Assembly (NCBI GenBank): GCA_910586705.1
Contig: CAJUJK010000001.1
Span: 182,786 to 246,785, forward strand
Direction: 5' to 3'
Length of the DNA stretch: 64,000 bases
Origin: an uncultured Lachnospiraceae bacterium
GTDB taxonomy: Bacteria > Bacillota > Clostridia > Lachnospirales > Lachnospiraceae
A program made the position numbers and the translations under genes. Positions 55,350-63,900 of the stretch are shown here, piece by piece (position 1 is the first letter of the stretch; every line of letters starts with the position of its first letter). The notes under the pieces are model-generated. The model was not told the origin of the DNA. It did no database searches and saw only the letters and a program-made list of their open reading frames with translations.

Positions 55350-56906
55350 ATGCTGTTTAACTCATATATTTTTGTGTTTGTGTTTTTTCCCATATGCCTG
55401 ATCGGGTATTACAGTCTTCTGAAAAAAGGGAAGCCCGGGGCGGCAAGCGTATTTCTGACGGCAATGTCCCTCTGGTTTTACGGTTATTTCAATCTGTCTT
55501 ATCTGTTCATTATGATCTGCAGCATTGCCGGGAACTACCTGTTTCACAGATTACTGTCGGGGAAAAATCTCTGCCTGCGGCGCGGGGATTATGGGGAGAC
55601 GGCAGAACAGGGAAAAACGGGGGAATACGGCGGAGCGAAACGCCGGGCGGTTCTGGTTCTGGCGGTGACACTGAACTTGAGCGTGCTGTTCTACTTTAAG
55701 TATTTTGACTTCTTTCTTGACACCATGAATGCTGCCTTCGGTACTGATTTTGTATTGCGGGGCATTCTCCTTCCTCTGGGGATCAGCTTTTTTACCTTCC
55801 AGCAGATTTCCTTTGTGGTGGACACCTACCGGGGCGAGGTGGCGGACTGTTCCCTGTCTGAGTACGCGCTGTTTGTCTCCTTTTTTCCGCAGCTCATTGC
55901 CGGTCCGATCGTGAATCACGGGGAGATGCTGCCGCAGTTTCAGGCGATGGGAAAGAAAAAAGCGGACTGGGAGCGGATTGCAGGAGGGGTGGCGCTCTTT
56001 GTGCTGGGTCTTTCCAAGAAGGTGCTTCTGGCTGACACGCTTGGCGCGGGCGTGGATTATGGATACGAAAATCTGGCAATTCTCGGGCAGGCGGACGCAT
56101 GTCTGGTGATTCTGTTCTATGCGCTGCAGCTCTATTTTGATTTCAGCGGTTATTGTGACATGGCTGTCGGAATTGGCAGGATGCTCGGAATAGAGATCCC
56201 CGTCAATTTCAATTCCCCTTACAAGGCGGTCAACATCGTGGATTTCTGGAAACGGTGGCATATTACGCTGAACCGTTTTTTCACAAAGTATGTCTACATT
56301 CCGTTGGGCGGCAACCGCAAGGGGCGGGGACGGATGTACCTGAATCTGCTGATTGTCTTTTTCCTGAGCGGTCTCTGGCATGGAGCGGGGTTTCATTTTC
56401 TGGTATGGGGGATGCTGCACGGGGTATTGTATGTGGTTACCCGGTTCTGGCAGGGGCGTGTACGGCAGAAAAATGACAAAGGCGTCACAAAACAGGGCGG
56501 CAAGATTGTGACGGTTATGTCACAAATAGCGACCTTCCTCTATGTCAGCGTTGCGTGGGTCTATTTCCGGGCGGAAAATATCGGGCAGGCGAATGCGCTT
56601 CTTCGGACGGCGTGTGCAGGAGAAGCGAAAAAGATTTCCATGGATCTGGCGGAGTGCCTGCAGCCGGATGAATTCTGGTATGTGATCAAGGTACTGCATC
56701 TGGACAACCTGTCCTTTTCCCGATATATTCTGATGTTTGCGATTCTGGCGGCAGGATTGTATTTATCCATGGTGGGAAAAAACGCGCATGAGCGGGTGGC
56801 GCGCCTGAAATTCGGTCTGGTGTCGGCGGTGGTGCTGGTGGTTCTGGCGGTGTGGTGTATCTTAAGCTTTTCCGGAGTCAGCACGTTTTTGTACTTTAAT
56901 TTTTGA
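55350..56906 (+). CDS. MBOAT O-acyltransferase
   Basis: 518 residues, polytopic, starts MLFNSYIFVFVF like the MBOAT at 27731. Core motifs: NFNSPYKAVNIVDFWKRWHITLNRFF, YVYIPLGGN and LSGLWHGAGFHFLVWGMLHG, with the active-site His in LWHG. Insert of about 25 residues near 72-97. AGGAGA precedes the ATG. It is followed after 11 bases by an SGNH gene with a strong RBS, making the third MBOAT/SGNH cassette. Confidence 0.93.
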   Translation: MLFNSYIFVFVFFPICLIGYYSLLKKGKPGAASVFLTAMSLWFYGYFNLSYLFIMICSIAGNYLFHRLLSGKNLCLRRGDYGETAEQGKTGEYGGAKRRAVLVLAVTLNLSVLFYFKYFDFFLDTMNAAFGTDFVLRGILLPLGISFFTFQQISFVVDTYRGEVADCSLSEYALFVSFFPQLIAGPIVNHGEMLPQFQAMGKKKADWERIAGGVALFVLGLSKKVLLADTLGAGVDYGYENLAILGQADACLVILFYALQLYFDFSGYCDMAVGIGRMLGIEIPVNFNSPYKAVNIVDFWKRWHITLNRFFTKYVYIPLGGNRKGRGRMYLNLLIVFFLSGLWHGAGFHFLVWGMLHGVLYVVTRFWQGRVRQKNDKGVTKQGGKIVTVMSQIATFLYVSVAWVYFRAENIGQANALLRTACAGEAKKISMDLAECLQPDEFWYVIKVLHLDNLSFSRYILMFAILAAGLYLSMVGKNAHERVARLKFGLVSAVVLVVLAVWCILSFSGVSTFLYFNF

Positions 56907-56917
56907 GGAGGAGCAGC

Positions 56918-57973
56918 ATGAAGCGGTTTAAAAAATGGATTCTCTCCATAGTGTCCTTTACCTTAATACTGCTTACACTGGCGGCGGCTCTGGTCATCTG
57001 GGTGGACCCCTTTTTCCAGTACCACGCGCCGCTTGCAGACTTTCCCTATCTGGTGGACAACCAGCTCACCCAGAACCCGGGGATGGCGAAACATATGGAT
57101 TACGACAGTGTGATTCTGGGCTCTTCCATGACGGTTAATTTCAATACCCGCTGGTTTGAGGAGTTGCTGGATCTTCGCACGATCAAGTTGAGTTACAGCG
57201 GCGCTTACCCGAAGGATCAGGCGAACATCATGGATATTATCTTTGACAGCGGGCATGAGGTGAAGTCGGTTTTTCTGGGGGTTGACGTGACGACCTATAC
57301 CGGCGGCGTGGATGAGACGAAATATCCGATTCCGTCCTATCTGTACGACGATAACTATTTCAATGATATACAGTATGTGCTGAACAAGGATGTGCTGTTA
57401 AACTATGTGCTGCGCCCGCTGGCAGATCCCGACAAGACGGACCTCGCCACCGTGTACCAGAGCTGGTGGACGGACGAATACTACAATATCCAGTGGGTGA
57501 TGCACAATTATGCACCGCCCGAAAGAGTGGAGGTAGAGACGCCGCCCGATGCGTTTATAGAAAGTACGGATAAAAACCTGCAGGTCAATCTCTGTCCCTA
57601 TATCGAGAGGAACCCGGGAACCACCTTCTATATTTTTTTCCCGCCCTACAGTATCCTTTACTGGAACGATGTGACGCAGGAGAACCACATGGAGGCTACC
57701 TTGCGGGAGTATGCGTATATTGCGGAGACGCTGCTTGCCTATGACAATGTGAGGGTGTTCTATTTTCCGAACCGGGAAGAGATTGTGACAGATTTGAACA
57801 ATTACGCGGACTATACCCATTATCACGCAAGGTTCAACCGTTTTATGACAGAGTGTTTTGCCGATGGCACGTGCGAGATAGAGAGCGCGGAGGAGATGGA
57901 GCAGGCGCTGGAAGAGACGCGGGATATGGTGGGGAGATTTGATTTTGAGGAGCTGTTTTCGGTGGAGTATTGA
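56918..57973 (+). CDS. Membrane-anchored SGNH-fold protein paired with an MBOAT
   Basis: 351 residues from ATG 56918, after GAGGAGGAG. N-terminal membrane helix (about 8-28), then WVDPFFQYHAP, which is common in this family, and VILGSSMTVNF with Ser69/Ser70 at block I. Near the C-terminus YADYTHYHARF supplies the Asp-x-x-His pair. It is likely the outside partner of the MBOAT upstream in acyl transfer to the glycan. The last stretch is acidic. Convergent with the degenerate SGNH gene at 58078. Confidence 0.8.
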   Translation: MKRFKKWILSIVSFTLILLTLAAALVIWVDPFFQYHAPLADFPYLVDNQLTQNPGMAKHMDYDSVILGSSMTVNFNTRWFEELLDLRTIKLSYSGAYPKDQANIMDIIFDSGHEVKSVFLGVDVTTYTGGVDETKYPIPSYLYDDNYFNDIQYVLNKDVLLNYVLRPLADPDKTDLATVYQSWWTDEYYNIQWVMHNYAPPERVEVETPPDAFIESTDKNLQVNLCPYIERNPGTTFYIFFPPYSILYWNDVTQENHMEATLREYAYIAETLLAYDNVRVFYFPNREEIVTDLNNYADYTHYHARFNRFMTECFADGTCEIESAEEMEQALEETRDMVGRFDFEELFSVEY

Positions 57974-58045
57974 TTGAGAACATCACCAAAGAACTTGCTC
58001 CTTTTCACAAGTTTCCGCAATTTTAGACATGGAACTTTTCATCTT

Positions 58046-58065
58046 AGGCAATGAACTTATTGCCT
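58046..58065. terminator. Short hairpin between convergent genes
   Basis: AGGCAAT and ATTGCCT (58046-58052, 58059-58065) form a perfect 7-base inverted repeat with a 6-base loop. No T run follows on either strand, so the terminator role is doubtful. Confidence 0.35.
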
Positions 58066-58077
58066 GCAATATCAGTG

Positions 58078-59139
58078 CTACTCCTCCGCCTGCTGCGCCT
58101 GTTCGGGGAACAGGCAGTCCGCAAACCTCTGCGCCAGCACTTCCCGCCCCGCGTCGTTAAAGTGGATATAATCCGTCATGTAATCCAGATAATTGTCCTC
58201 GTTGATGGAGCCGTAAAAATTATCTATAAAGGAAACGCCGACATCCATGGTGGCGTCACGCTCTTTTTGCAGGTAATGGCTCAAGGTGCCGTGACCTAAG
58301 TCCGTCCGGTCGCCGTTCTGGAAATTGCCGTCCTCGCCTATGCTGTGACAGAAGGTATGTGACATTACCACGATGCGGATGTGGGGAAAGGCGTCCTGAA
58401 TTGCCTTTACACCCGCGCGCAGCGCGCCTGTGTAGGTGATCTCCGCGTAGGGCGCGTTGGGATCGTCGCAGGGACGTTTGTTGACATAGTCGCTGCCGTC
58501 GTACATGACACAGATCATATCCACCGTGTTCATGTCAAGCTCGGAGAGCATCTGTGCCGTCGGCGCAAAATTTTCGTCATAGCTGTAGGAGGCGGCTGTT
58601 TTCATCAGATCGAAATCCCCGCTCGCGAGGCTTTTTGCCACATAGGAGAAGGAGAACGCGTCCAGAATGTAGCCGTCGTTGTAGGAGGCAAACTGTGCCG
58701 CCATGGTGGTTCCCGTGAAAGAGCCGTTATAGACGGTAGCTCCTGTTTTTTTTGCAATCTGCTCTGCGAGACCGTTCTCGCCCCGCTCCAGAGAGAAAGG
58801 ATCGTCGCCCAGACAGAGAATGGTGGTCACGCCGTCGTCCACGTAGCCCTCGCGCTTGTCAGGAGCAAGAGGAATCAGGTTGTCCAGCGTCTCGATATCG
58901 AAATCCGTGGTCTGGTAGTTCGGGTCATAGTCGGAAGGTGTTCCTTTGTTCCATTTATAGAGCCGGAAAGCCGAGAATCCGATGACAAGCACGATGGCGG
59001 CGAATAGAATGAGCTGGATATTGGCGAGAATGCCGCCGCCCTTTTTAGGTTTCGGGCTGGATTCTGACATGTTTGTCATGTCCTTTTCCCGCAATGTATT
59101 TTTATCCTTATTTTGATTTTCTCCCATGGTTATATTCAT
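58078..59139 (-). CDS. SGNH-fold protein lacking the usual nucleophile
   Basis: 353 residues. Short basic N-terminal part, a membrane helix (about 38-60), then an outside domain with the SGNH layout. Block I reads LCLGDDPFS, with Asp113 where the nucleophilic Ser of GDS is expected. The block III position is YDGSDY instead of GxND, while the block V pair is kept in DYIHFNDAG. The sequence otherwise follows the 35784 protein (NGSFTGTTMA against NMSMGGTTAA). It is probably a non-hydrolytic, binding relative, or an enzyme using other residues. AGGAAAGG lies close to the ATG at 59139. Confidence 0.8.
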   Translation of the reverse strand: MNITMGENQNKDKNTLREKDMTNMSESSPKPKKGGGILANIQLILFAAIVLVIGFSAFRLYKWNKGTPSDYDPNYQTTDFDIETLDNLIPLAPDKREGYVDDGVTTILCLGDDPFSLERGENGLAEQIAKKTGATVYNGSFTGTTMAAQFASYNDGYILDAFSFSYVAKSLASGDFDLMKTAASYSYDENFAPTAQMLSELDMNTVDMICVMYDGSDYVNKRPCDDPNAPYAEITYTGALRAGVKAIQDAFPHIRIVVMSHTFCHSIGEDGNFQNGDRTDLGHGTLSHYLQKERDATMDVGVSFIDNFYGSINEDNYLDYMTDYIHFNDAGREVLAQRFADCLFPEQAQQAEE

Positions 59140-59264
59140 ACCCTTTCCTGAAAGTCTTATGCGTTTGTTTGGTTTTCATTTATAATACTATTATTTATTC
59201 CAAAAATCTACACAAAAAAGTGTCCTCATAAAATCTTAATAACTCAGCGGCTGGCGGACGGCAG

Positions 59265-59310
59265 AAAAAAGCGCTATCCGGGATCCGAAGATTCCGGATA
59301 ACGCTTTTTT
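59265..59310. terminator. Bidirectional terminator
   Basis: AAAAAAGCG-C-TATCCGG pairs with CCGGATA-A-CGCTTTTTT, an 11-base stem with one mismatch and A/T runs on both sides. On the minus strand it lies just after the stop of the zinc-ribbon gene. Confidence 0.75.
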
Positions 59311-59322
59311 CTGTTCCCCGTA

Positions 59323-59646
59323 TCAAAGAATAGATACGGCGTTTTCCAGTGGGTCTGCTTCCGGCGCGGCATACGAGCGGATCATCGGCTGCGCCAGCTG
59401 CCGCTGTAGCTCCTTATACCATTTGCTGTACTTGTACATACGATATGTAGTGCTCAGCTTTCTGAGCTGTTCGTCGTCAGCACAGCAGATCGTAAATGAA
59501 ACCCTTTGCGTTTCGTCCATAGACGCATAATCCAGATAACTGATCTTCAGTTCGGTTATCGTTCCCTGACATCTGGGACAGAACTGCTTGTGTCCGTTCA
59601 GCATATGAACCCGTTGGCAACGCTTACAGTAGTGCATGTACATCAT
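59323..59646 (-). CDS. Small zinc-ribbon protein
   Basis: 107 residues from ATG 59646, which has AGGGGA seven bases upstream; an in-frame ATG at 59667 has no site. Cys7-x2-Cys10 and Cys23-x2-Cys26 form a zinc ribbon at the N-terminus, followed by a helical region with TTYRMYKYSKWYKELQ. It is probably a DNA- or RNA-binding regulator or adaptor. I know no specific function. It has its own promoter and a terminator. Confidence 0.7.
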   Translation of the reverse strand: MMYMHYCKRCQRVHMLNGHKQFCPRCQGTITELKISYLDYASMDETQRVSFTICCADDEQLRKLSTTYRMYKYSKWYKELQRQLAQPMIRSYAAPEADPLENAVSIL

Positions 59647-59699
59647 GAAAAATTCCCCTTTTCCCATAATCCCTGTTAGGTAACCGTTTGTCTGTTGCC

Positions 59700-59727
59700 C
59701 TTATATTGTGTCAGTTGAAGCGGTCAA
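59700..59727 (-). promoter_or_regulatory. Promoter of the zinc-ribbon gene
   Basis: On the minus strand: TTGACC (59727-59722), a 16-base spacer and TATAAG (59705-59700), about 54 bases before the start at 59646. Confidence 0.55.
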
Positions 59728-59733
59728 AGTCAA

Positions 59734-59796
59734 GCGTATATTAGCGATAAATGCCGTAAAATGGGTGTAAAATATCGCGCAATTATCGCGTATATT
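59734..59796. promoter_or_regulatory. Repeated elements between divergent promoters
   Basis: GCGTATATT occurs at 59734-59742 and 59788-59796. TATCGCG occurs at 59773-59779 and 59784-59790, 11 bases apart, about one helical turn. They lie upstream of the GH25 gene promoter and may bind a regulator. The protein is unknown. Confidence 0.35.
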
Positions 59797-59860
59797 GCGT
59801 AAATGTGTCACGAGTTGCCAATTTACATAATCTGACGCCCCTCCGCAAATGACAAAAATC

Positions 59861-59889
59861 TTGATATTGCGCTGTTTTTATGCTATAAT
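59861..59889 (+). promoter_or_regulatory. Promoter of the GH25 gene
   Basis: TTGATA (59861-59866), a 17-base spacer and TATAAT (59884-59889), about 75 bases before the start at 59966. Confidence 0.75.
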
Positions 59890-59965
59890 TTCAAAGAATT
59901 GTTCCGATTTGAGGTTTACATAAACTAATACAACGGATAGACAAAAAATGGAGTTAGGAGTTAAC

Positions 59966-62758
59966 ATGCAGAATAAGAAAAACAGGAGACAGAATACAGA
60001 GAATCACCGCAGGCAGGTCCGGTTTGAGGAACTGCTTGAGGACGATCGGTTTGATGATGAGGATTATGACAGCGTGACGGAGGACACGCTGGAATTTTTG
60101 AGCCTTGACGACGATATGATCGAGTCCTATCAGCGTGCCCATCCCCCGAAGACCGCGCGGAACACGGCTGCGAAGGCGCGTCCCGTCCGCTATGAGGACG
60201 AGGATTACGAGGACGACGACTACGAGGACGAGGACTACGAAGACGACGACTACGAGGACGAGGACTACGAAGACGACGACTATGAGGACGAGGACTACGA
60301 AGACGACGACTACGAGGACGAGGATTACGAGGACGACGACTACGAGGACGACGACTACGAAGATGAGGACTATGAGTATGACGATGACGACGGTTTTGCG
60401 GCGCGCCTGATGTATTTTATCGGCGAGATGAGCGCCCTGGACGTCGCCGTGGCTCTTCTGGGGATTCTGGTGCTGGCTGGCGCCATCGTTACAGGGGGCA
60501 TTTATGTCCATGCAAAATCGGTGGAAAAACAGGTGGCGGCGTTTGCCGATATGGGCGAGGAGATAGAAGGCATTTCCGTGATCGGAGAAAGCGGTCTGCT
60601 GGCGGCATCCGAATCCGCGAAACTGGGCGGCATGATTGACGTGGAGGAGGAAGAGCCGGAGGAGCAACAGGAAGAGGAAGCGCGGGAGGACGCAAAGGGC
60701 GAGGTGGGGGTAGAACTCCGGCTGACCTCGATTCTCTCGGATATGAAGGTGAAATTTGTCAATAAAGAGACGGGCAGGCTGATCGGCGGCGTGCCCTTTG
60801 AAGTGGAGGTTTCCGGGCCGAAGAGCTTCCAGTGGAAGGATGACGACAAGGACGGTGTGATCTACCAGAAGGATCTTGCGGCGGGCACCTATGAGGTCAG
60901 GATACTGCCGTTGTCCGGAGGGGCGGCTGAAAAATACAAGCTTCCGGAAAAGAGCAGCAGCGTCAAGGTTACTGACAAGATCGCCTATCAGAAGGTGGAT
61001 GTGGCGGACGAGGTAAAGACCGAGGCGGAGATCAACGTGGCGAAGGAGGAGGCTACCCATCAGAACACAGTGGTGGAATCCGCTTTGCAGGACACGGTGG
61101 AGTGGGTGGAGTCCACCAAGACCCCGGTGGGGGAGGAAACGTCGGCGTATGAGAAGGTGCCCATGGATAAAATAGCGGATCCGTGGAAAACGGCAGGGGC
61201 GTTCCGCAAGATGGTCGAGGACGGAGAGGACGATCCCTACGAAAATGTGAAGGTATCCATGAACAAAGACAGTCTGACGCTCGATAAGGGGCAGAGTGAT
61301 TCCCTGAAGATATCTGTCAGCAGCAGCGAGGTGGAATACTCGGTGGACTGGAGCGTGGCGGATTCTTCGATCGCTACGGTGGCCGGGGGTACGGTCACGG
61401 CAGTTGCGGCGGGCAGTACCACGGTTACGGCGCGGGTGGCTGTCGGCAGCATGATTCAGGAATTTAACTGCTCCGTGACGGTGAAAGAAGCGGGGGACGA
61501 CGATTCCGACAAGAAGGACGAGGACGAAGATAAGGACGAGGACGAAGATAAGGATAAAGACAAAGATAAGGACGAGGATAAAGACAAAGATAAAGACAAA
61601 GATAAAGACAAAGATAAAGATATCTATACCAAGCTCTCCATAAATGGTGAGAAAGAAGTTAAGATCGGGAAAAAAGTGACGCTGACGGCGGAGACGGACC
61701 CCGAGGGCGGCAAGGTTACATGGAGCAGCGATGACGAAAAGATCGCAAAAGTAAATGAGAAGGGCGAGGTCACGGGTGTCGCCGAGGGCGAGGTGAAGAT
61801 CCGGGCGGTCTGCAAGAATCCGGAAGGCACGGACGATATCAAGGAGTCCTTCAAGATAAAAGTGCTGAAAGAGGAAGCCGTTATCGATGAAAATACGAAG
61901 CTGAAGGACAAAGACGGCAACCAGCTTTACTTTAAAAACGCGGACGGGGACTACGAGGAAGCGACCTACAAGGAATACGGCAAGCGGGATGCCTTTTACA
62001 AAAAGGTGAAAGCGGCATCGGCTTATAAGTATACCGGCTGGCAGACCATCGACGGACATGTTTATTTTTATGATAAAAACGGAAACTATGTAACAGGCGA
62101 TCAGGTCATCCAGGGTGCGAAATACAGCTTCGGCAGCGACGGAAAGCTGGCGAAGAGCTCGGGAACCATGGGAATTGACGTGTCCAAGCACAACGGGAAT
62201 ATCGACTGGAACGCGGTGAAGAACTCCGGCGTCTCCTACGTGATTATCCGCTGCGGTTACCGCGGCTACTCCACGGGCGTGCTGGTGGAAGATCCCAAAT
62301 TCAGAAGCAATATCAAGGGCGCGAAGGCGGCAGGTCTTAAGGTGGGCGCATACTTCTACAGTCAGGCGGTCAACGAAGTGGAGGCTGTGGAGGAGGCTTC
62401 CATGGCGATTGATCTGGTGAAGGGCTACGGTCTGAACTATCCGCTTTTCCTCGATGTGGAGGCGAGCGGCGGCAGGGCGGACAGCATCAGCCGTGAGACC
62501 AGGACAGCGGTCTGCAGGACTTTCTGCCAGACCGTGCAGAACTCCGGCATCACGGCGGGCATCTATGCCAACAAGAACTGGTTTACCGAGAAGATCAATA
62601 CGGGAAGCTTGACAAGCTACAAGCTGTGGCTTGCGCAGTACGCCAGTGCACCGACCTACACGGCGACCCGCTACGACCTGTGGCAGTATTCCTCCAAAGG
62701 AAAGGTCAGCGGCATCAGCACCAGTGTGGATATGAACATCAGTTATCTAAGCTACTAA
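59966..62758 (+). CDS. Membrane-anchored GH25 lysozyme with Big_2 domains and acidic Tyr repeats
   Basis: 930 residues from ATG 59966, with GGAGTTAAC directly upstream; an ATG at 59948 has no site. In order: a basic N-terminus, an acidic region with Tyr at regular spacing (about 78-139), one membrane helix (about 159-183) and an acidic linker. Then come two Big_2 domains (about 426-507 and 556-635) split by a Lys/Asp linker (511-553), a choline-binding-like repeat (about 690-730) and a GH25 domain (about 735-930). GH25 residues are visible in GIDVSKHNG and FLDVEASGG. The N-terminal acidic part would be cytoplasmic. The enzyme cuts the glycan backbone of peptidoglycan. Own promoter. Confidence 0.9.
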   Translation: MQNKKNRRQNTENHRRQVRFEELLEDDRFDDEDYDSVTEDTLEFLSLDDDMIESYQRAHPPKTARNTAAKARPVRYEDEDYEDDDYEDEDYEDDDYEDEDYEDDDYEDEDYEDDDYEDEDYEDDDYEDDDYEDEDYEYDDDDGFAARLMYFIGEMSALDVAVALLGILVLAGAIVTGGIYVHAKSVEKQVAAFADMGEEIEGISVIGESGLLAASESAKLGGMIDVEEEEPEEQQEEEAREDAKGEVGVELRLTSILSDMKVKFVNKETGRLIGGVPFEVEVSGPKSFQWKDDDKDGVIYQKDLAAGTYEVRILPLSGGAAEKYKLPEKSSSVKVTDKIAYQKVDVADEVKTEAEINVAKEEATHQNTVVESALQDTVEWVESTKTPVGEETSAYEKVPMDKIADPWKTAGAFRKMVEDGEDDPYENVKVSMNKDSLTLDKGQSDSLKISVSSSEVEYSVDWSVADSSIATVAGGTVTAVAAGSTTVTARVAVGSMIQEFNCSVTVKEAGDDDSDKKDEDEDKDEDEDKDKDKDKDEDKDKDKDKDKDKDKDIYTKLSINGEKEVKIGKKVTLTAETDPEGGKVTWSSDDEKIAKVNEKGEVTGVAEGEVKIRAVCKNPEGTDDIKESFKIKVLKEEAVIDENTKLKDKDGNQLYFKNADGDYEEATYKEYGKRDAFYKKVKAASAYKYTGWQTIDGHVYFYDKNGNYVTGDQVIQGAKYSFGSDGKLAKSSGTMGIDVSKHNGNIDWNAVKNSGVSYVIIRCGYRGYSTGVLVEDPKFRSNIKGAKAAGLKVGAYFYSQAVNEVEAVEEASMAIDLVKGYGLNYPLFLDVEASGGRADSISRETRTAVCRTFCQTVQNSGITAGIYANKNWFTEKINTGSLTSYKLWLAQYASAPTYTATRYDLWQYSSKGKVSGISTSVDMNISYLSY
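60191..60379 (+). repeat. 30-bp tandem repeats encoding an acidic Tyr-rich tract
   Basis: About six copies of a 30-base unit giving Asp-Glu-Asp-Tyr-Glu-Asp-Asp-Asp-Tyr-Glu, so Tyr recurs every four to six residues. The last copies are degenerate. Confidence 0.88.
61497..61624 (+). repeat. Low-complexity Lys/Asp/Glu-coding tract
   Basis: Repeated AAAGAC/AAAGAT and GACGAG codons encode a charged linker between two Big_2 domains of the GH25 protein. Likely prone to length change in steps of six bases, without frame loss. Confidence 0.8.
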
Positions 62759-62802
62759 CAATAAATCAATGCTTATATGCGATAAGGAGGAAGGGCGAGG
62801 CA

Positions 62803-63885
62803 ATGAAAACCTATCTTGTTACGGGGGGCGCGGGCTTTATCGGCTCCAACTATATTCACTATATGTTCAAAAAGTACGGCGACGCGATCCGCATCATCAA
62901 TGTGGACGCGCTGACCTACGCGGGCAACCCGGAAAATCTGAAAGAGGTGGAGAAGCGGGACAATTACACCTTCGTCAAGGCAGATATCTGCGACAAGGCG
63001 GCTATAGAAAAAGTGTTTGCCGAAAATGACATCGACAGGGTCGTCCATTTCGCGGCGGAGAGCCATGTGGACAGAAGCATCAAAAACCCGGAGGTGTTCG
63101 TGCAGACCAACGTGTACGGCACGGCGGTGATGTTAAACTGCGCGAAGGCGGCGTGGGAGCTGCCGGACGGCACTTTTAAGGAGGGTAAGCGGTTTCTGCA
63201 CGTGTCCACCGACGAGGTGTACGGGTCTCTCGACGATGACGGCGGGTATTTCTACGAGACCACGCCCTACGCGCCGCACAGCCCTTATTCCGCCAGCAAA
63301 GCGGGATCGGATATGTTGGTGAAGGCGTATATGGACACCTATCATTTCCCGGCGAACATTACGAACTGCTCCAACAATTACGGACCGTACCAGTTCCCGG
63401 AGAAACTGATTCCCCTTATCATAAACAATGCGCTGCAGGGCAAGAAACTGCCGGTTTACGGGGACGGGAAAAACGTGCGCGACTGGCTTTACGTGGAGGA
63501 TCACGCCAAGGCGATCGACATGGTGCAGGAGAAGGGGCGCCTTTTTGAGACCTATAATGTGGGCGGCCACAACGAAAAGCAGAATATCGAGATCGTGAAG
63601 ATTATCATAGAGACGCTTCGGGACATGCTCCCGGAGACGGATGAGAGAAGGGCGCATCTGACGGAAGAGCTGATCACCTATGTGGAGGACCGCAAGGGGC
63701 ATGACAGGCGTTACGCCATCGCGCCGGACAAGATCCGGGAGGAGATCGGCTGGGAGCCGGAGACTATGTTTAAGGAGGGCATCCGCCGCACGATCGAGTG
63801 GTATTTCGCCCACGAGGACTGGATGAAGAATGTGACGAGCGGCGATTACCAGAAGTATTATGAAGAAATGTATCAGACGCAATAA
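62803..63885 (+). CDS. rfbB: dTDP-glucose 4,6-dehydratase
   Basis: 360 residues from ATG 62803; the open frame extends upstream into the GH25 gene but AAGGAGG and the conserved start MKTYLVTGGAGFIGSN fix it here. NAD site GGAGFIG, catalytic STDEVYGS (Thr-Asp-Glu), YSASKAGSD (Tyr-x3-Lys) and NNYGPYQFPEKLIP, all typical of RfbB/RmlB. It converts dTDP-glucose to dTDP-4-keto-6-deoxyglucose, the first step to dTDP-rhamnose and other deoxysugars. The other rml genes are not in the window. The gene suggests that the surface glycan synthesis region continues downstream. Confidence 0.95.
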   Translation: MKTYLVTGGAGFIGSNYIHYMFKKYGDAIRIINVDALTYAGNPENLKEVEKRDNYTFVKADICDKAAIEKVFAENDIDRVVHFAAESHVDRSIKNPEVFVQTNVYGTAVMLNCAKAAWELPDGTFKEGKRFLHVSTDEVYGSLDDDGGYFYETTPYAPHSPYSASKAGSDMLVKAYMDTYHFPANITNCSNNYGPYQFPEKLIPLIINNALQGKKLPVYGDGKNVRDWLYVEDHAKAIDMVQEKGRLFETYNVGGHNEKQNIEIVKIIIETLRDMLPETDERRAHLTEELITYVEDRKGHDRRYAIAPDKIREEIGWEPETMFKEGIRRTIEWYFAHEDWMKNVTSGDYQKYYEEMYQTQ

Positions 63886-63900
63886 AATTAAGGGTGTGAT

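Noticed and set aside
59954..62191. Long open frame of 745 codons on the minus strand
   Set aside because: Opposite the GH25 gene; its Val/Ile-rich tract is simply the complement of GAC/GAG repeats.
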